Shown in pieces: positions 45,868 to 54,475 of a stretch of 64,000 bases of DNA. Origin of the DNA: Desulfovibrio gilichinskyi (lineage in GTDB: Bacteria > Desulfobacterota > Desulfovibrionia > Desulfovibrionales > Desulfovibrionaceae); NCBI RefSeq assembly GCF_900177375.1, contig NZ_FWZU01000003.1, positions 496,001 to 560,000 on the forward strand, read 5' to 3'. Positions within the stretch are counted from its first letter, which is position 1, and each line of letters begins with the position of its first letter. The translations under genes were made by a program, and so were the position numbers. The notes below the pieces were generated by a model, which was given only the letters and a program-made list of their open reading frames with translations, made no database searches and was not told the origin of the DNA.

Positions 45868-46439
45868 GCCGAAATATCCTCATAAAGGGGTTTTCCGCAT
45901 TTATTGCTATTTTGTCTTTGCAGCACTCTCATATCTATAAAATACTGTCTATGGCGAGGTTTAAAATTAAAATGTGTCATTTTGACTCGTTTTGGTGTAT
46001 CGTGTGGGTCAAAATCAGCTTTATGATTTAACTAACTGAAATGTTAGTGTAAGTTTTAATACGTTAGTTTGTATTATGCTGTAATGGGAGTTGAATCCAT
46101 TTAATACAAACCAATTGGCCTCACTGAATATTGTTTTAAAACACTAACTATTTAATATTTAAGCTTAAAATATTTGGTTCGTATCTTGCTGTTAAACCTT
46201 GAAAACCTGCGTTGGGTGGGTTGTTGGTTGTAGAATATCGGCTGTGGATGCAATTTTTATTTAACTAATATAACTTACAGGAGTGTAAAACATAATTAAG
46301 TTTTTTATTCTAACGTTTTTAAATTCTTCTTCCTTTTTAAAAAGCTTTGAATAGGTTCTAGATGGTCTAGAAAATTCAGAGTAATTTGATTACAAGAAAA
46401 GTTGTATTCTTGTGATATAGGGGAGTAGTATATTTTATA

Positions 46440-46585
46440 TTGGACTGTCTTTCTTTAAACTATACTTAGTAAGAAGATAGAATTGCGGAAATTTTTGCCT
46501 TAAAAAATAGTTAATTAGGTTGTGTTCTTATTGAACATCCTGAAAAGAAAGGGTTTACACTAAATTTAGTGTAAACCCTTTTCTT
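46440..46585 (+). ncRNA. Candidate small RNA with its own terminator
   Basis: A TTGGAC/TATACT promoter-like pair (46440-46445 and 46461-46466, 15-nt spacing, poor -35) is followed by a TGTTC/GAACA hairpin (46523-46537) and a perfect 32-bp palindrome (46549-46580) ending in TTTTCTT. The RNA would start near 46473 and be about 110 nt. The palindrome could also end transcripts coming the other way. No coding frame is seen in it. Confidence 0.35.
46549..46580. terminator. Perfect 32-bp palindrome, bidirectional terminator
   Basis: AAGGGTTTACACTAAA followed at once by its reverse complement. T-rich flanks on both strands (TTCTT on plus, TTTCTTTTC on minus) suit an intrinsic terminator, yet no annotated gene precedes it on either side. 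Confidence 0.7.
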
Positions 46586-46778
46586 ATGGGTGATGATATT
46601 CATAACAGTACTCCTGACTGCTGAAAAGTAGGGCTAAGCCGGATTGATCCACGTACCGGAAGGGCGTAGACTCTCTTCAACGAAAGAGATAAGGACTATG
46701 TGGAAAAAACTTTCTATTTGAGAATTTAAATCTCACATTAGCAAAATTCATTTAGATATAAATACAAGGAACCTTTTT

Positions 46779-48143
46779 ATGAGTATTCAGAGTCTTAACC
46801 CGGCTACCGAAGAAGTGGTCGCCTCTTTTAATCCGTTATCTGAAGGTGATTTACAGAACGTTCTTAACTCTACGGCGGAGTCTTGGACCGGGTGGAAATC
46901 GAAGAGTTTCAGTGAACGCGCCGGACTCTTGAAAAAAGCAGCAGATCAGTTACGAGCTCAGAGTGAAGAACTTGCTGAAATTATGGCTGTAGAAATGGGT
47001 AAACCAATTCGCATGGGTAAAGAAGAAGCTTTAAAATGTGCTGCGGTATGTGACTATTACGCTGATGAAGGGGAGTCCATGCTTGCACCTATCCCTGTAG
47101 AAGGCGTGGGGCGTAAAGCGTTCGTTACTTTCGAGCCGCTTGGTACGGTGCTGACCGTGATGCCGTGGAATTTCCCGTTCTGGCAGGTGTTCCGCATAGC
47201 GGCGCCTTCGCTTATGGCTGGGAATACTGTTGTTCTTAAACATGCCTCCAATGTCCCCCAGTGTGCTCTGGCTATTGAAAAAATATTTGTAGATGCGGGA
47301 TTTCCTGCAAACGTATTCAGAACATTGCTCATCGGGGCAAGTCAGGTTGAAACTGTTTTGGATCATAAGTCCGTGTTCGCAGTAAGCCTCACCGGAAGTG
47401 CCGCCGCCGGACGGAAAGTGGCTTCCGCCGCCGGAGCAAGACTTAAAAAGTCAGTTATGGAATTAGGGGGAAGTGACCCTCTGGTAGTGCTTGCCGATGC
47501 TGATATTGAAGAAGCAGTTAAAGTCGCAACCAAATCAAGGTGTCGTAACACTGGGCAAACCTGTATTTCGGCAAAACGGTTTATCGTAATGGATGAAGTT
47601 TATGATGAATTTGTATCCGGCCTTACCAAACGTATGTCTAGGCTGGTAATGGGTGATCCGTTTGATCCGAAAACGGACATGGGGCCAATGTCCTCAGGTC
47701 GTTTGCGTGCAGAGTTGCAGGAACAGGTTGATCGTTGTGTTGAAGCAGGCGGAAAGATTTTAATCGGCGGGAGTATTCCAAAACGTACAGGTTATTATTA
47801 TCCGCCAACCATAATTACCGATATTTCACCAAGCGCCGACGTTTGCAAAGAGGAATTGTTCGGACCGGTAGCACTGGTATTTCGCGTGCATTCTGTAGAC
47901 GAAGCTGTGGCAGTTGCAAACGATACTCCATTCGGCCTTGGCGGATCAGTCTGGTCTAAGGATGAGGACGCTGCAGCAAAGGTCGCGGCCCGTATCAGAA
48001 CAGGTTGTGTTTATATTAACAGCCTCGTCCGCAGTAACATGCATTTGCCGTTTGGCGGGACAGGTATTTCCGGCTACGGGCGTGAACTCGGAAGCTACGG
48101 AATCCGCGAATTTGTTAATGTAAAACCTGTTTGTATCGGCTGA
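46779..48143 (+). CDS. NAD(P)-dependent aldehyde dehydrogenase (succinate-semialdehyde type)
   Basis: An ALDH-superfamily enzyme; best match by eye is succinate-semialdehyde dehydrogenase of the short Sad/GabD class. The 454-aa product has PWNFPFWQVFR, the cofactor region GNTVVLKHASNVP, the catalytic Glu in VMELGGSDPLVV and the catalytic Cys in NTGQTCISAKRF, and the GTGISGYGRELGSYGIREFVN ending. Substrate is not proven. It is monocistronic and precedes a terminator. Confidence 0.88.
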   Translation: MSIQSLNPATEEVVASFNPLSEGDLQNVLNSTAESWTGWKSKSFSERAGLLKKAADQLRAQSEELAEIMAVEMGKPIRMGKEEALKCAAVCDYYADEGESMLAPIPVEGVGRKAFVTFEPLGTVLTVMPWNFPFWQVFRIAAPSLMAGNTVVLKHASNVPQCALAIEKIFVDAGFPANVFRTLLIGASQVETVLDHKSVFAVSLTGSAAAGRKVASAAGARLKKSVMELGGSDPLVVLADADIEEAVKVATKSRCRNTGQTCISAKRFIVMDEVYDEFVSGLTKRMSRLVMGDPFDPKTDMGPMSSGRLRAELQEQVDRCVEAGGKILIGGSIPKRTGYYYPPTIITDISPSADVCKEELFGPVALVFRVHSVDEAVAVANDTPFGLGGSVWSKDEDAAAKVAARIRTGCVYINSLVRSNMHLPFGGTGISGYGRELGSYGIREFVNVKPVCIG

Positions 48144-48184
48144 TTAAGAAAAGTTTATTTCGGGATAAATTAAATTGCTTGAAT

Positions 48185-48222
48185 AGGCTTCGCCGGGCTG
48201 TGTGCTCAGTGAAGCCTTTTTT
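48185..48222 (+). terminator. Terminator after the aldehyde dehydrogenase
   Basis: AGGCTTC (48185-48191) pairs with GAAGCCT (48211-48217), followed by TTTTTTG. The loop is long (19 nt) and has a GGGC/GCTC inner pair. Confidence 0.75.
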
Positions 48223-48287
48223 GTTATTTCGACTTTATTTTATTTTTAAATTATTAAGAATAAGTAAATTGTAATTTATAACCTGAT

Positions 48288-49277
48288 GTGAGTCCCGCTG
48301 TGAAAGATTCTCCTCTGCTCAATATAACAGTTCCAGTTTTCAACCGTCCTGAATTGACAAAGCAAACATTAGAGGCGGTACGAAAAAATACATTGGTTCC
48401 TTATTCGCTTACAGTTGTAGACAACGGAAGTGACAGAGAAACACAGAAAATTCTTGTTGAAATGAAAAAAACTAAACAAATTGAACATTTGTTTCGTTTA
48501 GATAAGAACTATGGAGTCGCTCTTGCTGCGAATATCGGATGGCGTCTTTCTGATGCGCCTCTTTATATGAAACTGGACAATGATATTGTAATTACTTCCC
48601 CGCAGTGGGCCAGTCTGCTTTTAAAACAAATGCAGCTACACGGTAAAGATGCTGTTTGGGGAGGGGATTTTTATAATCAGTTAGATAACAAAAACACAGT
48701 CAGAAAGCGTGAAGGTTTTATTGGAAAATCCCATCAGCATATATCTGGAGGGGCTATTATTATTTCAAAGGGCATTTCTGATCTTATAGGATACTGGAGC
48801 GAAGATTACGGGTTATACGGTTGTGAGGATGGTGATTATGGAGAAAGATTGAAAGAATTCTCAATTGATCAATTTTATTTCGATCACAAACCGTTTATGA
48901 AACATCTAGGTCACGATGCTGATGTTATGGAAAAGCAATACAATCTTAAGAAGAAGAATATACAGGATGTGTATCGTTTTTTATGGCAGACAAACAAATA
49001 TTTATACGAGAATGGTCACAGGACACCCAATATCCCACCGCAATATGTTCCGACTGAGTTTGACGGGTATATGCTTAAAATTGGGGAAAATGTGAAATAC
49101 ACTGAAATGCGAAATGCTTTGATAAATTTTCACCATATTGCAACTATGCATGAGGAATTCACTAAGCCGTTTATTGATGGATTGAATAATTTTATCAGCG
49201 TTCAAAACCGGACATGGAAGGATGCTACAGAATATGCAACTAAAAAATATAATAAAATAAAAGCAATTCTCCAGTAA
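48288..49277 (+). CDS. Family 2 glycosyltransferase
   Basis: The product, about 325-330 aa, has a GT-A fold start (LLNITVPVFNRPELTKQTLEAV), a nucleotide-binding LTVVDNGS, and the DxD-type motif YMKLDNDIVI. It contains GLYGCEDGDYGERLKE, typical of a GT2 acceptor loop. It probably adds a sugar to a surface polysaccharide or protein. GTG at 48288 or GTG at 48300 are both possible starts, and the ribosome site is weak. No other glycan genes are adjacent. Confidence 0.8.
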   Translation: MSPAVKDSPLLNITVPVFNRPELTKQTLEAVRKNTLVPYSLTVVDNGSDRETQKILVEMKKTKQIEHLFRLDKNYGVALAANIGWRLSDAPLYMKLDNDIVITSPQWASLLLKQMQLHGKDAVWGGDFYNQLDNKNTVRKREGFIGKSHQHISGGAIIISKGISDLIGYWSEDYGLYGCEDGDYGERLKEFSIDQFYFDHKPFMKHLGHDADVMEKQYNLKKKNIQDVYRFLWQTNKYLYENGHRTPNIPPQYVPTEFDGYMLKIGENVKYTEMRNALINFHHIATMHEEFTKPFIDGLNNFISVQNRTWKDATEYATKKYNKIKAILQ

Positions 49278-49314
49278 TTATAAACTCATATTTATCAGTT
49301 CACAGTACAAATCA

Positions 49315-49345
49315 AAAAGCCCCTGACCAAGTCAGGGGCTTTTCT
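49315..49345. terminator. Terminator after the glycosyltransferase
   Basis: A 13-bp perfect stem (49315-49327 with 49331-49343), loop CAA, then TTCTC. A-rich on the other side, so it may also serve the convergent dipeptidase gene. Confidence 0.9.
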
Positions 49346-49391
49346 CACCTAAAGCATCTACATCAACGAAAATTAACAATATAATCCCTCA

Positions 49392-50192
49392 TCACCCTCC
49401 GGCACTGACTAAGGTTGTAATGCCAGCGTTAAATGACGGAACAAATGCGGCAAATGAATTGAGGGTGATGATTTTAGGGCCGTATAAAGCATGATCTTCT
49501 TTTTTGGTATAAGCCCACCGCTGTGTGCCGTATTCAAAATGCCACCATTCGCCGTGATAGTTAACAAATCCGGCGCGAGTCATGACATCATAGAGCAATC
49601 TGCGGTTATTCATTGATACCAGCTCAATGTCTGTCAGCGTGTCGCCTCGTTCCAGACGTTCTTCAAAGTAGCGGGTGTTGGAAACAGCTCCGGGATAATC
49701 AAAGGCCGCGCCGAAGAAGAGCGGTTCCCCTTCGGTTGTGGCAATGGTCAGGTCCACCGCTCCCCCTGTTGCATGGGGTGAGGGGTGAGCTGGGTCCAGA
49801 CTCGGTGTTGCTACAAATTCAGAGGCCATTTTATTAATGGTTTTTTCATCTTTGTCAGGATGAACTTTTATAAGAGCCGCGACGCATTCATTGAACAGGG
49901 CTGTTTGAGTCTCTTTGCTGCGCCATGAATCCAGAATGATCAGCCGTAATCCTTTGGGGAGGAGTCCGTTTGCTTTGAGCAACTTTTTTCGTATTTCGTC
50001 ACGAGCATAGCATTCCGGCAGGGCTTTTGTAATTCCTGCGTAAAAGTATGCAGGGCGGACCAGAAAATGATTTTCCGCCAGTGATAAGGGCACGAGCTTT
50101 TCATTGTTCTCCCGAATTTCAATAGAATAAACAGCTTCCCATGACGGATTAACTGTTTGAGGTATAGAGGGAGAATCTATGTGATATGACAT
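49392..50192 (-). CDS. D-alanyl-D-alanine dipeptidase (VanX/DdpX-like)
   Basis: A zinc dipeptidase that hydrolyses D-Ala-D-Ala. The 266-aa product has the family's active site: DSWR (R91), the metal motif SPHATGGAVDL (H140, D147) and the catalytic Glu and last ligand in GEWWHFEYG (E215, H218). ATG 50192 follows GGAGTTAAAA; an ATG four codons upstream lacks this. It is the last gene of the dctPQM operon (gap 29 bp), implying the dipeptidase acts on what the transporter brings in. No vanA/vanH genes are near, so it is a peptidoglycan-recycling or nutrient enzyme and not a resistance operon. Confidence 0.88.
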   Translation of the reverse strand: MSYHIDSPSIPQTVNPSWEAVYSIEIRENNEKLVPLSLAENHFLVRPAYFYAGITKALPECYARDEIRKKLLKANGLLPKGLRLIILDSWRSKETQTALFNECVAALIKVHPDKDEKTINKMASEFVATPSLDPAHPSPHATGGAVDLTIATTEGEPLFFGAAFDYPGAVSNTRYFEERLERGDTLTDIELVSMNNRRLLYDVMTRAGFVNYHGEWWHFEYGTQRWAYTKKEDHALYGPKIITLNSFAAFVPSFNAGITTLVSAGG

Positions 50193-50221
50193 TTTTAACT
50201 CCATAAATAATGTCTTATTCG

Positions 50222-51505
50222 TTAGTATCCCAGCATGCGTGGCAGCCAGAGTGATATCGAAGGGAAGGCTATTAGCATAAACTGACAGACTATGGCGACG
50301 CAGACAAAGGGCCAGATGTGTTTAAACATCTTTTCAAGCGGAACGGCTCCGATTGATGAGACTATGTACACACATGCTCCCATGGGCGGCGTGATCAGCG
50401 CGATGGTAATGTTCAGTGTCATTACGATTCCGAAATGGAGAGGGTCGATTCCAGCCGCTACAGCAAGAGGTGCAAAGACCGGAGTCAGCAATACCAGTGC
50501 GGCTATTTCTTCCATGAACATACCAACGATGAAAATAATCAGACTCATGAAGAGCAGTACCATGAAAGGAGTCTTGGCATATTCTAAAATTATTGGAGCC
50601 AGCTTCTGAGGAATTTGCTCGGAAGCAAGAATCCAACCTACGATTGTAGCCGCGCCGATAACAACGAAAATGACACTTGTAAGCCTGACTGTATTGCCGA
50701 GTGCTTTCGTTACATCTTTCCATGTCAGTTCGCGTGTCCATAGAAAGCCGACAGCCAGAACGTATAAGCTGGCAATTGCACCTGATTCCGTGGGGGTCAT
50801 GAATCCGAAAAGGATGCCGCCGATAATGATTCCGGGAGCGATCAAAGAGGTAATGGCTCCGCCTGTGGCTGTAAGGAGCTTGGAAAAGGAAAACTCCGAG
50901 TTTACAGTGGGGAGATTAAGCCTGTAAGCACTGACTCGATGCATGATCATAAAAGCTATGCCGAGCAACAGACCCGGCAGAACTCCGGCCATAAACAAAG
51001 CTCCGACATTGGTTTTTGTCATAGCTCCGAACAGAATCATAAAAATACTGGGCGGAATAATCGGCCCGATCAGTGAACTTCCGGCTGTTAGACCTGCCGC
51101 ATATGATGGAGGGTATCCACCTTTTTTCATAGCCGGAATCATAATGGAACCTACAGCCGAAGCATCCGCAGCTGCGGATCCGTTAACTCCGGCAAAGATT
51201 ATACTGGCGACAACGGTTACGTAACCGAGTCCTCCCTTGAAATGTCCGACCAGCGCTTCGGCAAAAGTGAGCAGACGGTTGGTAAGTCCGGCGCTTCCCA
51301 TAAGTTCACCGACTAAAATGAAATAGGGAATGGCCAATAAGGAGAAAGGCTCCATGCCGCCGTAGAACTGCTGGATCATGATGCGGAACTGTGAAAAATC
51401 GCCGATTAAAGCAAAGCCGCTGATTGCTGTTGCCAGCATTGCTGCAAAAAGAGGTAGCCCGCAAATCAGAGCTACAAAGAAAATTCCGAGGAGAGCTAAA
51501 CTCAT
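50222..51505 (-). CDS. dctM: TRAP transporter large permease DctM
   Basis: The 427-aa product is the 12-helix ion-coupled permease of a TRAP transporter. It begins MSLALLGIFFVALICGLPLFAAM and shows GGLGYVTVVASIIFAGVNGSAAADASAVGSIMIPAM and GLLLGIAFM, typical of DctM. It overlaps dctQ by 4 bp. Confidence 0.95.
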   Translation of the reverse strand: MSLALLGIFFVALICGLPLFAAMLATAISGFALIGDFSQFRIMIQQFYGGMEPFSLLAIPYFILVGELMGSAGLTNRLLTFAEALVGHFKGGLGYVTVVASIIFAGVNGSAAADASAVGSIMIPAMKKGGYPPSYAAGLTAGSSLIGPIIPPSIFMILFGAMTKTNVGALFMAGVLPGLLLGIAFMIMHRVSAYRLNLPTVNSEFSFSKLLTATGGAITSLIAPGIIIGGILFGFMTPTESGAIASLYVLAVGFLWTRELTWKDVTKALGNTVRLTSVIFVVIGAATIVGWILASEQIPQKLAPIILEYAKTPFMVLLFMSLIIFIVGMFMEEIAALVLLTPVFAPLAVAAGIDPLHFGIVMTLNITIALITPPMGACVYIVSSIGAVPLEKMFKHIWPFVCVAIVCQFMLIAFPSISLWLPRMLGY

Positions 51506-52005
51506 GAGCGGTCCTCCTTACATGGATGGTCACTTGAGACCGGTATGAACTGCTGCAATATGTACTGAATCAGCATAAGCCCCATGCCGACCGGTATAGA
51601 CATAAGTGAGACACTCTTTTTGATTCCGAGAGTCATGATGGTGAACATGTGTAATTTTTGAGCATAATTGTAGCCGTATATCAGCATGAAGATGAGAATT
51701 CCCGCGAAAACGATACGCCGCACAATAGTAACTATCATCCTAGGTGTTCTAGGCAGCCTGTCTACGATGATACGGATGACCATATGTTCTCCGCGTTTCA
51801 GCGCCGGAGCCGCTCCCAGCATTACCATCCAGACCAAGGTTATTCTGGCTAAATCAGTGGTCCACATCGGCGGGCGGTAAAAACGACCGAAAACTCCAAG
51901 CATGACATCAAGCAAGTTGATGATAAGGAGAGCCCCTGCCCCGATCAGGCAGAGGCGTTCCAGTGTGTCAGAGGCTTTTTTGCAAAAACAAGTGACAGAT
52001 TCCAT
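51502..52005 (-). CDS. dctQ: TRAP transporter small permease DctQ
   Basis: The 167-aa product has four predicted helices, with the DctQ loop RITLVWMVMLGAAPALKRGEHMVI (the LVWMVMLGA and GEH positions are characteristic). It sits 2 bp after dctP. Confidence 0.92.
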   Translation of the reverse strand: MESVTCFCKKASDTLERLCLIGAGALLIINLLDVMLGVFGRFYRPPMWTTDLARITLVWMVMLGAAPALKRGEHMVIRIIVDRLPRTPRMIVTIVRRIVFAGILIFMLIYGYNYAQKLHMFTIMTLGIKKSVSLMSIPVGMGLMLIQYILQQFIPVSSDHPCKEDRS

Positions 52006-52007
52006 TT

Positions 52008-53027
52008 TTATTTTGCTCCCAGAGCATTAGCTTTTGCAGCATCCTTGAGGGCAAGGTCGATCCATGAATTGTCAACCTGATCTTTTAACCAGTTGATATA
52101 TGAAGGACTGCCCAGCTCTTTGAACTGTGCTAATTCTTTAGGTGTCGGGGTGTAGCTGGTCATTCCTTTGTCTTCAAGGAATTTAATGCGGTCCTGAACC
52201 TGTGATTCTACGAATTCGCGGGTTTTAATATTTGCTTCGTGAGCTGCTTTTTTAATAGCAGTACGTTCTTTTTTAGTGAGAGAATCGAGCAGTTCGCCGT
52301 TCATGAGCAGGAACTGGTCTGAGTATTGAACGTTTGCAAGGGCCAGATACTTCTGAACTTCGTACAGACTGCCCATAATAATGTAGGTAGGAGGATTCAT
52401 TTGGCCGTCAGCAACGCCTGTCTTCAGAGCAAGATATACTTCAGTCCAAGGAATAGGCATTCCGGATGCTCCGAATGATTCGTACATAGCAACTTGGCTG
52501 GTATCCATGGCGCGGAACTTCATACCTTTGAAATCAGCAGGTGAGTGAATAGGTTCATTACTGGTGAATGCAAGAAATCCACCTTCTTCAACTACTTCAA
52601 GTAGCTCTATGCCGGTACGCTCACGCAAAGTTTTGCGGGCTTTTTCCATGAAGCTGCTTTTATCAAAGAATGCGTGTGCAGCTTTGTAGCTGTCGAAAAG
52701 GAAAGGAATGTTTGTGGCAAACATTTCAGGGAACACAGTCTGCAGACCTCCGTAGGAAGCTACATTGATTTGAGGACTGCTCATAACCTGTTCCATGCGC
52801 TGTTCTTCGTTACCGAGCTGGCTGTTAGGGAAAAGTTTGAGTTCAATATCGTTGCCGACTTCTTTTTTAAGCAAATCTTGAAATGTTACAGCAAAGTAAT
52901 GGACAGCATTGTCACTGTCATTTGGTGGGCCATTGTAGCTCATTTTGATTGTTGTAGCAGCCAGAGCACTGCCGGGAATTGCCATTACCAGCATCAGCAT
53001 CAGACAGAAAAGATTGATACGTTTCAT
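52008..53027 (-). CDS. dctP: TRAP transporter periplasmic binding protein DctP
   Basis: The 339-aa product begins MKRINLFCLMLMLVMAIPGSALA, a signal peptide cut near residue 24. The mature part has DctP features: NSQLGNEEQRMEQVMSS, the ligand-binding segment MKFRAMDTSQVAMYESFGASGMPIPWTEVYLALKTG with the substrate Arg, and QMNPPTYIIMGSLYEVQKY. The start 53027 follows GAAGAGGAC. Linkage with a D-Ala-D-Ala dipeptidase suggests a dipeptide or related substrate, but no substrate is proven. Confidence 0.93.
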   Translation of the reverse strand: MKRINLFCLMLMLVMAIPGSALAATTIKMSYNGPPNDSDNAVHYFAVTFQDLLKKEVGNDIELKLFPNSQLGNEEQRMEQVMSSPQINVASYGGLQTVFPEMFATNIPFLFDSYKAAHAFFDKSSFMEKARKTLRERTGIELLEVVEEGGFLAFTSNEPIHSPADFKGMKFRAMDTSQVAMYESFGASGMPIPWTEVYLALKTGVADGQMNPPTYIIMGSLYEVQKYLALANVQYSDQFLLMNGELLDSLTKKERTAIKKAAHEANIKTREFVESQVQDRIKFLEDKGMTSYTPTPKELAQFKELGSPSYINWLKDQVDNSWIDLALKDAAKANALGAK

Positions 53028-53510
53028 AATGTCCTCTTCGGGGATGAAGGTTCGAAAATGAAGGAGGGCAGACATCCTGTATGTCATGGTCCGTCATTCA
53101 CTTATTCAAATATTATCAAAAAAATAACTTTTGTATTGTAAATATATTGTATCATACTGTAAAAAATGAGTAAGTTTTAAAAAAATATTCTGCTTTTTCT
53201 ACTTATACACCTTAGCTTAACTGTTTACTCGCACTTTTTATAGTGATTTTTAGTATTAAATATCGCATTGCAATAACTTATACCTAATAACAATACTTGA
53301 GTCATGAATAGCGAGTCAAGTTGTTTTGACAAAAAATGGTTTTTGTAAAAATTTTGTCCGTAAAAAATAACATTAAAATACAAAAATGTTATTCATATCT
53401 GATTTATGTCGGTTTATAATAAGATTATATCGAAAAAACAAAAATCTATTCATGTGAAGCTTCTTATAAGTGGCTGGACTGAATCTTAAAGACAATGTAT
53501 CTAAATTGTT
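53028..53510. promoter_or_regulatory. Divergent regulatory region between dctP and the IclR gene
   Basis: This 483-bp AT-rich region has no gene. It holds a perfect 9-bp inverted repeat (AATAACATT at 53366-53374 and AATGTTATT at 53385-53393, 10-nt spacer), a shape expected for an IclR operator, and near dctP the direct repeat TTGTAT around 53133-53155. No promoter is certain. Confidence 0.45.
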
Positions 53511-54287
53511 ATGGTGGACAAAACAAAAATAAAGCGAAGTAACCCCCTGTTTGTGGGGTCTATTGAAAAAGGAATGCAGGTGCTTGAAGCCTTCGACGAA
53601 GGAAACAGGCAGCTTGGTCTCAACGCTGTTGTCGAGCTGACAGGGCTTAATCGAAGTGCGGCTCAAAGGTTTTTACATACTTGGGAATCTCTGGGATATC
53701 TTCATAAAGATGCTGCAACCAAACAATTCAGACTGACTCCTAAAGTCATGAGTCTCAGTTATAATTTTTTGAGAGGGGAGCGGCTCATCGAAGTTGCAAC
53801 TCCTTTCTTGCTGGATGCACGGGAACGGACAGGGAATTCAGTTTATCTCGGAACTCTGTACGACACTTCTATTATTTATTTGATCCGCTTACCGCAACGA
53901 CTGTTCATACTTGAAGGCACTCTTCCGGGGCGGAGTGTTCCTGCATATTGCGGCGGCAGGGCGTTTCTCTCGTGTTTGGCTGATTCAGAGATTTTAAGCA
54001 TCTTAGAGCGTTCAGACCGCAGTGCAATTACACCTTATACAATCTCAGGTATTGATGAGATTATGCGCGAAATTGTTCAAATCAGGGAAAGAGGATTTTG
54101 TATTTCTGAGCAGGAGCAGCTGGTCGGAGAGATTGCCGTATCTGCTCCGGTGCTCGATATGCAGGGTGTTCCTAGGGCTTCAGTATATATTTCAGCTAGA
54201 GTTTCAGATTGGACTGCGAAGAGAGTTGAAGAAGAGTTAGCTCCAATTGTTCTTGAAACTGCAGGAATGATAAGGGCACAGCTGTAA
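53511..54287 (+). CDS. IclR-family transcriptional regulator
   Basis: The 258-aa product has the N-terminal winged helix (KGMQVLEAF, ELTGLNRSAAQRFLHTWESLGYL) and the C-terminal ligand-binding IclR domain (GRSVPAYCGGRAFLSCL, RERGFCISEQEQLVGEIAVSAPVLDMQGVPRASVYISA). IclR proteins usually repress a neighbouring catabolic or transport operon until an effector binds. It lies divergent to the TRAP-dipeptidase operon. The start ATG lacks a clear ribosome site. Confidence 0.92.
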   Translation: MVDKTKIKRSNPLFVGSIEKGMQVLEAFDEGNRQLGLNAVVELTGLNRSAAQRFLHTWESLGYLHKDAATKQFRLTPKVMSLSYNFLRGERLIEVATPFLLDARERTGNSVYLGTLYDTSIIYLIRLPQRLFILEGTLPGRSVPAYCGGRAFLSCLADSEILSILERSDRSAITPYTISGIDEIMREIVQIRERGFCISEQEQLVGEIAVSAPVLDMQGVPRASVYISARVSDWTAKRVEEELAPIVLETAGMIRAQL

Positions 54288-54334
54288 GTTAAAGTGAGCA
54301 GATAAAAGCTGAGATTATAGGATTAATATTAAAT

Positions 54335-54373
54335 AAAAAAATCCTCTGACTATCAAGTCCGGGGATTTTTTTT
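54335..54373. terminator. Bidirectional terminator between the IclR gene and nhaB
   Basis: A long stem with A-tract and T-tract arms (54335-54350 with 54357-54373) has T-runs of 7-8 on both strands. It closes the IclR gene on plus and nhaB on minus. Confidence 0.85.
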
Positions 54374-54384
54374 ATTGAATTTTT

Positions 54385-54475
54385 CCGGCCCCGTAGAAGT
54401 TGGAAGTCAACTACGGGGCCGGTGATGCTGCCAGATTCAATAGCAGCATACTGTTAACTACAAAAAGTAGTTAAC
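54385..54475 (-). terminator. Further hairpins at the nhaB 3' end
   Basis: CCGGCCCCGTAG (54385-54396) pairs perfectly with 54411-54422, and GTTAACTAC (54453-54461) with GTAGTTAAC (54467-54475); the latter includes the nhaB stop codon. Both precede the terminator at 54335. They probably stabilise the message end. Confidence 0.5.

Larger units (their letters stand above)
45868..46778. other. Long AT-rich intergenic region
   Basis: Between divergent genes (MFS transporter on minus, aldehyde dehydrogenase on plus) lie 911 bp with no plausible protein frame. It contains a candidate small RNA (46440-46585, separate entry), repeated GTTAG/TTAGT-type words around 46040-46070, and a GC-richer stretch at 46610-46700 with CCGG and CTCTT/AAGAG pairings that I could not assign to a known RNA class. 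It may be a decayed gene or hold regulatory RNA. Confidence 0.55.

Noticed and set aside
49392-50192. Vancomycin resistance gene vanX
   Set aside because: No vanA/vanH/vanS/vanR neighbours; the gene is linked to a TRAP transporter, which fits nutrient use.
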